Below are positions 21,824 through 28,735 of a DNA stretch of 64,000 nucleotides, piece by piece. Made by a program: the position numbers and the translations under genes. A model generated the notes under the pieces. It worked only from the letters and a program-made list of their open reading frames with translations. It ran no database searches and was not told the origin of the DNA. Source of the DNA: Caldimonas thermodepolymerans (GTDB lineage Bacteria; Pseudomonadota; Gammaproteobacteria; Burkholderiales; Burkholderiaceae_C); assembly GCF_015476235.1 (NCBI RefSeq), contig NZ_CP064338.1, positions 3,100,001-3,164,000 of the forward strand, read 5' to 3'. The first letter of the stretch is position 1, and each line of letters begins with the position of its first letter.

Positions 21824-21862
21824 GGGCCGGTAGCTCAGTCGGTTAGAGCAGCGGACTCATAA
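21824..21862 (+). pseudogene. 5' half of the host tRNA (anticodon CAU), split by the prophage
   Basis: Acceptor 5' strand GGGCCGG, TA, D arm GCTC...GAGC, A26, anticodon-stem 5' strand GCGGA and loop CTCATAA (anticodon CAT at 21858-21860). The next bases (GCTGATGCG) do not continue a tRNA. The matching 3' half is at 56562-56606; joined, the two give a normal 76-nt-class tRNA with a G1-U72 pair, A73 and encoded CCA. It is either elongator tRNA-Met or tRNA-Ile2 (lysidine type). Sequence alone does not decide which. Confidence 0.9.
21856..21862 (+). other. attL core CTCATAA
   Basis: The anticodon loop of the host tRNA forms the left crossover; the same 7 bp are at 56562-56568. Reconstructed attP would be CACTAGC-CTCATAA-GCTGATG, and attB GCGGA-CTCATAA-TCCGT. 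In attB the anticodon stem supplies the inverted core-type integrase sites flanking the 7-bp overlap. A 7-bp overlap matches lambda-type tyrosine integrases. Confidence 0.85.
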
Positions 21863-21950
21863 GCTGATGCGTTTTGTCCCGACAGTGTCACGTAAGTCGT
21901 TGTTACTATTTGCATTTATCGACAAACAGCGCGTAGCTTCAGTGTTGACC

Positions 21951-21985
21951 TTTCCACGAACTTTCCGCTGCATAAGTTCGGTATA
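21951..21985 (+). repeat. Integrase arm-type repeat, left copy
   Basis: A 35-bp block opening TTTCCACGAACTTTCCG and ending GGTATA closely matches, in the same orientation, 56370-56404 (TTTCCGCGAACTTTCCG ... CCGTATA). One copy lies about 90 bp inside each att core, as expected for integrase arm sites of attP. Confidence 0.7.
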
Positions 21986-22006
21986 GACTGTGGGGCTGCG
22001 CACATA

Positions 22007-22094
22007 GGGCCGGACGCCGTGTTGGTTGCAGGCAGCGGACTCATAATCCGTCGACGAAAGTCCACCGTGGGTTCGAATCCCACCCGGCCTACCA
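22007..22094 (+). tRNA. Phage-encoded tRNA, anticodon CAU, with long structured variable arm
   Basis: Complete 88-nt cloverleaf. Acceptor GGGCCGG pairs with CCGGCCT, then A73 and encoded CCA. The D stem is GCC/GGC with a 12-nt loop containing GG. The anticodon arm GCGGA-CTCATAA-TCCGT is identical to the host tRNA. The T arm is GTGGG-TTCGAAT-CCCAC. The variable region (22052-22066) is 15 nt and folds as GAC-GAAA-GTC, a class II feature otherwise seen in Leu, Ser and Tyr tRNAs. Position 8 is A, where U is nearly invariant. The acceptor and anticodon arms copy the host tRNA that the prophage destroys, whereas D, variable and T arms differ. Most likely a replacement for the split gene. Confidence 0.8.
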
Positions 22095-22310
22095 CGATGT
22101 GCGGGGCGCGCTCAACCCTGGGCAAAACTCTTGCCCCACCCCACCCCCTGGCTCGTCCCCCTCACCGCCATGAGACGGGGTAGGGCTCGCGACATGTCGC
22201 GGTGCTTACGCTGCTATTTCTCGGCGAGCAGACATCAGCCGGCCCCGGTTCACTTCGGCCCCACGTAGTGCTGGCCGGCCCAGGGCTGCGAGCCGTACGC
22301 AGCCCTGTCA
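22095..22310. other. Non-coding stretch with a strong hairpin
   Basis: No convincing gene. A perfect 10-bp stem (CAGGGCTGCG / CGCAGCCCTG, 22281-22307) lies directly next to the terminator of the neighbouring minus-strand gene. At 22118-22137 the sequence GGGCA-N7-TGCCC resembles hairpins in the replicon region at 39.2-39.3 kb. Confidence 0.5.
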
Positions 22311-22339
22311 ACAAAAAGAAAATGGCGGCATCCGCCGCC
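22311..22339 (-). terminator. Rho-independent terminator at the left end of the phage minus-strand unit
   Basis: Minus strand GGCGGC/GCCGCC stem with a four-base loop followed by an A/T-rich tract (ATTTTCTTTTTGT). It lies 24 bp past the stop of the last minus-strand phage gene. Confidence 0.85.
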
Positions 22340-22362
22340 CTGAACTCTTACTTAGTGCACGA

Positions 22363-22710
22363 CTAGTGCAAAGCTTGCTCCCACGCTGCGTTGTTCTCAG
22401 CAGCAGCTGCCGCCAAAGCATGCGCTTCCCTGCGGGCACGCGCTGCGAGCAACAGCTTGCGAGCATCCTTCATCACGGTGTGCGACCAGGGCGCGCCCGC
22501 TTCCTTCGTGCATCGAAGGCTCGCGTAGCGCGCAGCGTGCGTCACTGCGCCGATGTCACCGTCAGCTACTTCGAGCAGGTCAGCTAGACGAACGTTGTTC
22601 ACATAGATTGTTGTCAGCTTGCCGCCTCCCGGCTTGAAGACACACACGCGGATGCCTGGCATCCCGCGGTGAGTTTTGACAGCAGTGTGTGCTTGGTTGT
22701 GCTCAGTCAT
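22363..22710 (-). CDS. Hypothetical phage protein
   Basis: A 115-residue protein beginning MTEHNQAHTAVKTHRGMPGIRV. The C-terminal half is helical and Ala/Arg-rich (KLLLAARARREAHALAAAAAENN). No recognised domain. ATG at 22710 is preceded by GGGAG seven bases upstream; a longer in-frame extension crosses a strong hairpin and is rejected. It is the last gene of the phage before attL, a common position for lysogeny-expressed cargo, and it has its own terminator. Function unknown. Confidence 0.65.
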   Translation of the reverse strand: MTEHNQAHTAVKTHRGMPGIRVCVFKPGGGKLTTIYVNNVRLADLLEVADGDIGAVTHAARYASLRCTKEAGAPWSHTVMKDARKLLLAARARREAHALAAAAAENNAAWEQALH

Positions 22711-22880
22711 TGTGGCGCTCCCTGGGTGTTGCTGTGAGCAGGTGGGTTCTCGTCGTATAGCGAGCATGTATATGCAGCTTGACGGAGGTCCAGGTGGGGA
22801 GGCTAAGCAGCGGCGCGGCCGACGAGACCGCTGGCAGGTCGTTGATTTATCGAAGAACGCGGGCCGGTGACTGAAGGGTG

Positions 22881-22907
22881 GGCCTGTTGTCGGCTGGACA
22901 ACAGGCC
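22881..22907. terminator. Strong hairpin downstream of the endolysin
   Basis: Perfect 11-bp stem GGCCTGTTGTC / GACAACAGGCC with a five-base loop, 21 bp beyond the endolysin stop. No T-run follows on either strand, so it may be a mRNA 3' stabiliser rather than an intrinsic terminator. The rest of 22711-22928 shows no gene. Confidence 0.55.
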
Positions 22908-22928
22908 TGTATATGAGGTGAGGGTTGG

Positions 22929-23396
22929 TCAGCGGCTCTTGGGCAGCTGAAAGTGTGGGCGGTCTTTGAACGTTTTCCAGTCCCCGCCCCATTCGAGACC
23001 GAGGCTGCGGCCGATGGCGCCGACTTTGTCCCAAGGCTCAGAGTCAGCCCATGAGGCCTTTCCATCACGCATGAAAGCAATGTCGAAAGCGCGTGACGCA
23101 GGGATGCCGTTCAGCGTCGCGTTGTGCTCCGATGAGCCGCCGCGCGCGTTCGTTACCCTAGGCTTTGAGGGCTCCGCCATCACGTGGCCGAGTCCCGCAG
23201 CGTTCAGTTGGGCTTGGGTGCGACCCTGCGCGTAGAGCATGTTCTGGTACTCAGTCGAGCGGAACGTCTGAGTCAAGAAGACGTCATAGCCCGCTGCGGC
23301 GCAGCGCTCAAGAAGCAGGCGGCACAACGGCTGCAAGTCGGGGTGCAGGTGTTCAATCTTGCGAGAGTTCAGTAGAAGCATCGGGGGAGCCCTCAT
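22929..23396 (-). CDS. Endolysin, L-alanyl-D-glutamate endopeptidase (M15 family)
   Basis: Peptidoglycan peptidase for host lysis. The 155-residue protein begins LLLNSRKIEHLHPDLQPLC, as T5-type endolysins do. It has QTFRSTEYQNMLYAQGRT, then the zinc-binding signature SEHN...ASRAFDIAF (His and Asp ligands) around residues 88-108 and the last His ligand in RPHFQLP at the C-terminus. There is no signal peptide, so release needs the holin at 48811-49107. ATG at 23396 has GGGGAG seven bases upstream. It lies at the tail end of the unit, 25 kb from the holin and spanins. Confidence 0.88.
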   Translation of the reverse strand: MRAPPMLLLNSRKIEHLHPDLQPLCRLLLERCAAAGYDVFLTQTFRSTEYQNMLYAQGRTQAQLNAAGLGHVMAEPSKPRVTNARGGSSEHNATLNGIPASRAFDIAFMRDGKASWADSEPWDKVGAIGRSLGLEWGGDWKTFKDRPHFQLPKSR

Positions 23397-23426
23397 AGAG
23401 TTGCTCCCCTGTCTAGAGACCTGGTG

Positions 23427-26138
23427 CTACGAAGTCAGGCGCCAGAAGTACTGATACGTAGCGCTGCGGACGGTGCCGCTACCTGACGGTCGCGCTGAAC
23501 GAACGCTCACACGCACGAGGCGTGCCCCTGTCGGGATGGTGCTGGTATTGATGGTTGCTTGGGACGCACCCGCAGCGGCTGACACGAAGCTATTGCTCGT
23601 GAACACACCTGAGCCGCCGGTAGTTTCCCAGTCCACGACGTACTCCACATACGCACTGGGTTCTGGGTCGTTCATCGCGCTAAACGCTGACTCACGAAGG
23701 GCGCTTAGGCGATTCCGGTTGCGCCAGGCAAGCAAAGCTGACGTGCTTCGAGAAATCTCGAGCGTGTTGTCGAGCGGGCTGGTACAGCCGAACCTGCTTG
23801 AAATCGTGACGTACGCAGGCGGCAGCGGCAGCACGCATCGAGACGGGTTGTACGTCTGCGCAGCAAGCGTTGCTTCAGTGTCTCCCGCGGCTTCATCGAA
23901 TGCCCAGACAGTGCCACCTGGGCCTCTCGTGTCTGCGCGCACGGCGACAGAAGTAACACCGGGAAGCGTCGGCCCCGACGTTGACAGACGGGTCTGCATG
24001 CGCACCTGGCCGACCGCATAGCCAAGGAGAAGCGTCACCTTCGTGCCAGCCTCATGACGCTGCGGAACAGTGTCAAACAGACCGCGTTTCAACGTCGAAA
24101 TCGTCAGCAGATTGCCACTCAGACTGAAGCCCGAGGCAGCCAGCCACTCCCCATCGACGATGGCCAGGACTTCCCCGCGAAGCCCCAGCGCGAGAAGCGC
24201 ATCACGCGCACCGTTAGTCAGGTTCAGCTTCGCAGAAGTGCCCGTAAGGTACGATGAAAGCACCGCATCAAGCGTACCCGAGACTGCGGGCGCAGCATAC
24301 TCACTTGCATACGTAGCACGCTCGTACGCCCACACGCTAACACCCTGCGCGACTGAGAGGCGGTACTGACGCGCGGCTGGAGACGTCGCTTCAGCGTAGT
24401 ACAACGGACGCTCGTACTCATCAAGCGACAGCGCGTACGGCGCGGCAACAAGTACGGGTGAGGTCACCGGCTCGGTGACTGAGGGCGCAGGCTCAGCAGG
24501 CACCTCGGGCGTGTCTTCGTACTCGATAGAGCCGTCGCGGAACACGTCTTCGATAGCCTCAAACTCCACTTGCTGGCGATTGTTGTAGTCGTTCCAGCGC
24601 GCAGTCGTGATGCGCATACGCAGTGCCTGGCCAAGCCGCTCATGAGCGACGGTCACAACGTCCCCGGGCTTCAGAATCGTACCCGCTGGCACCGTCGCAG
24701 TGAATCGAACTTGCATCAAACTCGCAGCGAGACTACGCAGCGTGCGAGTTGCAAGCAGCGAAGCGACTCGAGAGTTCGAGACACCGATGAACTCCTCTTC
24801 GCGCGAGATGACTGTCCCGACCTGCTGCACAAGCGCCGTGTTCTTCGCCACCGCACGGCGGGTGTCGAACTGCATCGCGCGGTCCGAGTACGGAACTTGA
24901 ATCTCGTTAGGCGCTTCGTTCGTCGTAGTGCGCGTAGCGCTCGCGAAGTTGACGATGTTGCTGCTATCGAACGTGTACACAGACTCGTCGCTCTCGCGAA
25001 TGAGACGCAGCGACAGCACGCCGAGACGCTCGTGAATGTGCAGCGTAGCATTGATTTGCTTGCAGACGTCGCTGATGACGTCGCCGACACTGCGAGACTT
25101 TTCCCACGCGAAGGACACACCCATGCCTTCGCTCTTAAGCTTCTCAGCAGCACGCATGAAAGAGCCCCAATCAAGGGCGAAGGGCGACAGGCGTGGACCA
25201 ACGTACTGCGAGCGTGCGCATAGCAACTCTGCGATGACGAACGCGGGGTTCGCGTCGCCGCCGATGTCAGCGACGCTGTCTATGAAGCTGTTGATGTAGG
25301 ACTCGAGCGTGCCACTACCGTCGAAGGGGCCGGTCAGGGGGTACGCATACCCGCGGGATGCGCTGTTGAACAAGTTCCCGTGAAAGGTGTGCAGAATCGT
25401 CTTGACGTCGGGCAAGCGCTTCAGGATGACTTGCAGTGCTGGAATGTGCGGCGACGACCCGACGAATCCAGAGCGCTTGTGCGTGCGCTCGTAGAATTTG
25501 TTCAGCAAGCCGCCGCCTGGGCCGCCGTCTAGGTAGCCGGAAGATGGGCCGAGGAGCACAACGTGACAGATGTCCGGGTAGCTGGGGACTTCTGACACGC
25601 CAAGCTGCCCCGCAACGTACGGATTGGGCAACGGTGCCGGGTTTCCCGTCTGATAGTCGTTTCGCGACTGGTTGTAAAAGCGCAGCACCCCAGCGATGCC
25701 ATCCTCAATCTCCTGGCCCTCGGATGCGGCGTAGGAGTAGTTCAGCATCAAGTCAGTGGTCGTAGTCCGCGAGAGTGTCAGCGTACCCTTCCACGCGGTC
25801 CGGTCGCCCCAGAGCACCCCCTGGACAGAGTCACACGGGCAGTTCGCGAGTGTCAACCACATACCGATGTGATACTTGTAGCCTAGTGTGCGCTCAGCAC
25901 TGCTGAACCAGCCTGTGCTAACTTCTTCAGAGACTTCATTCGCGTAGTAGTCACCAACCCAAATGAGGTTTCCAGCCACTGGGACGGTCCCAAAAATCAT
26001 GGGCAGCGAACGGTCTTCTGTCGCCGTGGGCAGCGAGAACTCGTTCAGACCATAGCGCTTGGGCTTCGGTATGTCAGGCTTTGGCGCTAGCAGCTGCAGC
26101 GCGATGTTTGCGATAAGGAAGACGACGAACGACAGCAT
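23427..26138 (-). CDS. Tail-tip / host-specificity protein (phage-tail_3 type)
   Basis: A 903-residue baseplate-hub protein. The N-terminus MLSFVVFLIANIALQLLAPKPDIPKPKRYGLNEFSLPTATEDRSLPMIFGTVPVAGNLIWVGDY-like region is typical of the GTA / PF13550 tail proteins: a hydrophobic start, then the barrel that caps the tail. A middle part (about residues 330-560) resembles the gp44/gpJ hub fold with an Arg/Val-rich segment, and the C-terminal 200 residues are beta-rich and may contact the receptor. Position at the end of the tail operon fits a tip or central-fibre role. Exact fold assignments are inference. Confidence 0.8.
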   Translation of the reverse strand: MLSFVVFLIANIALQLLAPKPDIPKPKRYGLNEFSLPTATEDRSLPMIFGTVPVAGNLIWVGDYYANEVSEEVSTGWFSSAERTLGYKYHIGMWLTLANCPCDSVQGVLWGDRTAWKGTLTLSRTTTTDLMLNYSYAASEGQEIEDGIAGVLRFYNQSRNDYQTGNPAPLPNPYVAGQLGVSEVPSYPDICHVVLLGPSSGYLDGGPGGGLLNKFYERTHKRSGFVGSSPHIPALQVILKRLPDVKTILHTFHGNLFNSASRGYAYPLTGPFDGSGTLESYINSFIDSVADIGGDANPAFVIAELLCARSQYVGPRLSPFALDWGSFMRAAEKLKSEGMGVSFAWEKSRSVGDVISDVCKQINATLHIHERLGVLSLRLIRESDESVYTFDSSNIVNFASATRTTTNEAPNEIQVPYSDRAMQFDTRRAVAKNTALVQQVGTVISREEEFIGVSNSRVASLLATRTLRSLAASLMQVRFTATVPAGTILKPGDVVTVAHERLGQALRMRITTARWNDYNNRQQVEFEAIEDVFRDGSIEYEDTPEVPAEPAPSVTEPVTSPVLVAAPYALSLDEYERPLYYAEATSPAARQYRLSVAQGVSVWAYERATYASEYAAPAVSGTLDAVLSSYLTGTSAKLNLTNGARDALLALGLRGEVLAIVDGEWLAASGFSLSGNLLTISTLKRGLFDTVPQRHEAGTKVTLLLGYAVGQVRMQTRLSTSGPTLPGVTSVAVRADTRGPGGTVWAFDEAAGDTEATLAAQTYNPSRCVLPLPPAYVTISSRFGCTSPLDNTLEISRSTSALLAWRNRNRLSALRESAFSAMNDPEPSAYVEYVVDWETTGGSGVFTSNSFVSAAAGASQATINTSTIPTGARLVRVSVRSARPSGSGTVRSATYQYFWRLTS

Positions 26139-26146
26139 TGCTTATG

Positions 26147-27148
26147 TCAGCCCTTTAGGCCGCTCTCGAAGACGTTCTTGATAGGTATGTATGGGTAGCC
26201 CCCGAAATTCGCGAAGTTGTTGAACTTCGACTTGCACGTCGAGGCTGTCAGATTGCAGCCGGCAAAGACCGTCACCTTAGTGCCGGGCTCAACGGGTGTA
26301 AGTAGTGGCGCAGAGATGTGCAGAAGCTGACCGGTGTGCGACGTTATGTGACGTCGATACCCGCCCAATAGACCCGCATAGCGCGCAGGAGCAGTCCCGA
26401 TAAACGTGCCCGCGCGGGGCTGGTGAACCCACAATAGCTTGTAGTCCGGGTCGATAGCGATGAAGCCTTCGTTAAAAAATCCATTCCCTCGATTAGCGGC
26501 TTCGGGAACGCGCAGCGTCAAACCGCCATTCAATACTTCTGCTAAGAATCCGTCCTCTCTAAACGCAAAGTACGAGCCAGCTATCGCATGGCGATTGACG
26601 CCGCACCCCGGTGGCGGGCTGTAAAGCGTGTGCCCACATGACCTCGGATGCTTGCGTGTCAGCCCCGGGCGGCGCAGTACAGTCGACAGATGTGAGCATT
26701 TCAGCGTCGCCGTCGGGGCGCTGTACTCAGCGCTGTGGACACGCCCAGTCCACTGCACCACTGGTGCAGGGTCTGCATCGTCAAGCGCGAGAACGGTCAA
26801 CCACACCTGAGCCGCCGGGGCTTCATATGCGAACAACTGAGCGACGGGGTGGTCAATGGGCAGCGTGAGCGATAAGTCGCCGCTGCTCTGTTCTTCGTTC
26901 AGTTGTACGCCGCTATGCGAGATGCCCGGGACTGGGTCGAACTGATGGTCAGTGCCCTCAACGGTACCAGACTGCGGGGCAGACAAGAACGAAGACCAGT
27001 AGTCCCTGGGCGCGTCGAACCGAATCGGGCGCTCGAAGTTCGTCATCAAGTAGACGCGGCGCTGCTCTTCGTAGCTTGCCACGTCTGCTAAAACATTAGA
27101 GAGAAGCGCGTCGACGGGGAGAACGTCGACGATGTATAGGTACTTCAT
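26147..27148 (-). CDS. Tail assembly protein, DUF2163 / BR0599-like
   Basis: A 333-residue distal-tail protein. The cysteine pattern RSCGHTLYSPPPGCGVNRHAI (about residues 190-210) and the C-terminal GCNLTASTCKSKFNNFANFGGYPYIP match the BR0599 / DUF2163 module found in GTA-like and siphophage tail tips, where the cysteines coordinate a metal cluster in relatives. It is nine bp upstream of the tail-tip gene and its start overlaps the stop of the next upstream gene. Confidence 0.78.
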   Translation of the reverse strand: MKYLYIVDVLPVDALLSNVLADVASYEEQRRVYLMTNFERPIRFDAPRDYWSSFLSAPQSGTVEGTDHQFDPVPGISHSGVQLNEEQSSGDLSLTLPIDHPVAQLFAYEAPAAQVWLTVLALDDADPAPVVQWTGRVHSAEYSAPTATLKCSHLSTVLRRPGLTRKHPRSCGHTLYSPPPGCGVNRHAIAGSYFAFREDGFLAEVLNGGLTLRVPEAANRGNGFFNEGFIAIDPDYKLLWVHQPRAGTFIGTAPARYAGLLGGYRRHITSHTGQLLHISAPLLTPVEPGTKVTVFAGCNLTASTCKSKFNNFANFGGYPYIPIKNVFESGLKG

Positions 27149-27993
27149 TCTTCAATCTCCAGGAATTCAAGTTCGACGCGTGCTAACGATGGACGCAGAT
27201 AGTCGATAGACACGGAGTCGGTGTTCAAGCGCCAGACACGCTCGAAGCCGTCAGGTTCGAACGTGTATCTGAAGGGTTTGCATCGGCCCCGCAGAGTGAA
27301 GACCAGACGCCGGAAGTCCAAAATCGCTGGCCGCCCGATGAGCAACAAAGAGACAGAGATGACGCGTTTCGAGTAGCGCACCTCGCGCAGCGTCCTGTGC
27401 CCGAAGTCCGCACTGTCGAAGAAGTCATCAACGCGCTCGCTAGCTTCTGTAGACCAATCAGCGCGGACTGGCCACACGGGCTTACCGTCAAGAGCGACCT
27501 CGCCTCCCCAAGGCGCGATAGCTTCGTCGAGGTCCTCGACAGTGAACGACATCACAGCAGATGAGACACCGGCGCTGTGATGCGTGATGGTTCGCGAGGG
27601 GGCGATACGCCCCTCAGTGCAAGGATAGATTGCAGCAGAGAGCGGCCACTCGTAACGCGGTGCGCTCACCAATACGTACGTGCCATTCTTGCGGCGCGAA
27701 AGATATACAGAACCTGCCCCCACGCCGGCGTCCGCGGCGGTCGCCTCAGCGGGAAGCTGATGCATCGCCAGCGGGAATACCACGCGGTCTGCGTAGCGCA
27801 AGACGTCGCGCTGAGCCCTGGCCTGGTCATCAAGAAACGTGAACTGACTCGTGTACGTGCGGCGAGGAAACGCGCGCAAGGGGACGCGACGTTCGGTGCC
27901 ATTCAGGGCAATCGAAACGTCCGTCAAGAACTCAAGAGTCTCAGTTCGCGGACGGGACCCGTCGGGGAGGAGAGTCAGTAGCGGAGTGGTCAT
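27145..27993 (-). CDS. Putative tail structural protein
   Basis: A 282-residue beta-rich protein. The start is MTTPLLTLLPDGSRPRTETLEFLTDV and it contains YTSQFTFLDDQARAQ and SISLLLIGRPAILDFRRL-like strands (here VISVSLLLIG). The segment LRGRCKPFRYTF near the C-terminus resembles distal-tail components of GTA-like phages. Placed between the tape measure and the DUF2163 gene, where distal tail proteins are expected. A preceding TATCTACACA tract 3-12 bp before its AAGAG site resembles the recurrent phage promoter motif. Confidence 0.6.
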   Translation of the reverse strand: MTTPLLTLLPDGSRPRTETLEFLTDVSIALNGTERRVPLRAFPRRTYTSQFTFLDDQARAQRDVLRYADRVVFPLAMHQLPAEATAADAGVGAGSVYLSRRKNGTYVLVSAPRYEWPLSAAIYPCTEGRIAPSRTITHHSAGVSSAVMSFTVEDLDEAIAPWGGEVALDGKPVWPVRADWSTEASERVDDFFDSADFGHRTLREVRYSKRVISVSLLLIGRPAILDFRRLVFTLRGRCKPFRYTFEPDGFERVWRLNTDSVSIDYLRPSLARVELEFLEIEE

Positions 27994-28032
27994 CTCTTTG
28001 TGTAGATAGCGACCACGCCAGGCGGTGGGTGC

Positions 28033-28581
28033 TCAGGCGCGCAGCAGAACTTGCCTGGTGCGTGGGCGATGCTTCATGAGCCAGAGCAGAGCCCCGGCGA
28101 GTTGCTCATCAGTCATCGTCCCGGTGATGAGTGGAGCGTCCTCAGGCTTGATGTGCAGCCGCTCCGCCGTGGTACTTACCAATGCTGCGCGTTGCGCCGG
28201 TTGCAGCCCTACAACTTGGCCAGACACTACGCCCTCCAGCACGCGGCGGTCGCGCTCTTCGTCTTTCCCGAGCCGCCACCCCTCAACAGCTTGGCAGGTC
28301 TGCCGGGCCAGCTGACACATCTCGCGGTAGTGCGGCAACACTGCTTTCGCTGCGACAGCCATAGCCGACACGTCAGTCTCAGAGCGACCCACATAGCACG
28401 TCAGCTGAAACGGCTGTTCGGGGCTTGCCCGCTTGCGGGGTGCAATCTTGACGCTGTCAGTCGACAGCTTGAACGTGTTTGACAGCGCATCTCGCGCATA
28501 CGCTGCGTGCCGCTCGACGAGCGGGAGCGTAAGGGCGCTTGCATCGAACGCGTAGTACACAGACTGAACAGTCTTTTCCAT
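28033..28581 (-). CDS. Hypothetical tail-region protein
   Basis: A 182-residue soluble protein without recognised domain. The N-terminal part is MEKTVQSVYYAFDASALTLPLVERH, and the C-terminal half is helical (EDAPLITGTMTDEQLAGALLWLMKHR). Start choice: an AGGAG site sits five bases before the second of two adjacent ATG codons (28581), better than the first (28584). It lies between tape measure and distal tail genes, with its own promoter-like motif 32 bp upstream. Confidence 0.65.
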   Translation of the reverse strand: MEKTVQSVYYAFDASALTLPLVERHAAYARDALSNTFKLSTDSVKIAPRKRASPEQPFQLTCYVGRSETDVSAMAVAAKAVLPHYREMCQLARQTCQAVEGWRLGKDEERDRRVLEGVVSGQVVGLQPAQRAALVSTTAERLHIKPEDAPLITGTMTDEQLAGALLWLMKHRPRTRQVLLRA

Positions 28582-28612
28582 CATTGCTCCTGTTGTGTGC
28601 GTGTGGATGCTG

Positions 28613-28633
28613 TGTATAGATAGAACTTTTATA
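28613..28633 (-). promoter_or_regulatory. Recurrent phage motif TATAAAA-N5-ATCTATACA
   Basis: On the minus strand TATAAAA, five bases, then ATCTATACA; 32 bp upstream of the start at 28581. The same two boxes with identical 5-bp spacing recur at 50606-50626, and in weaker form at 40730-40750 and 42226-42246. Probably a phage promoter. No -35 hexamer at normal spacing is apparent. Confidence 0.6.
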
Positions 28634-28735
28634 CGGTCGCACAAAACAAGCCACGACCGCCAAGGCAGCCGGGGCCTAACCACACACACAGGAGGAACAA
28701 CAGACAGCAGCGCTGTCACTGTCTATAGCGACTGC

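Noticed and set aside
21863-22039. Group I intron in the CAU tRNA, as in Azoarcus tRNA-Ile
   Set aside because: The 177 bp between the two CTCATAA copies lack a group I core, contain integrase arm-type repeats and include the 5' part of an independent complete tRNA. The host 3' half is found at 56562-56606 instead.
21848-22046. Direct repeats suggesting a small 184-bp inserted element
   Set aside because: The repeat arises because the phage tRNA copies the host anticodon arm. No separate element is needed.
24087-24100. TTTCAACGTCGAAA in the tail-tip gene and TTTTGACGTCGAAA at 49365-49378
   Set aside because: Near matches to the palindrome but inside long coding genes with broken symmetry; not counted as copies.
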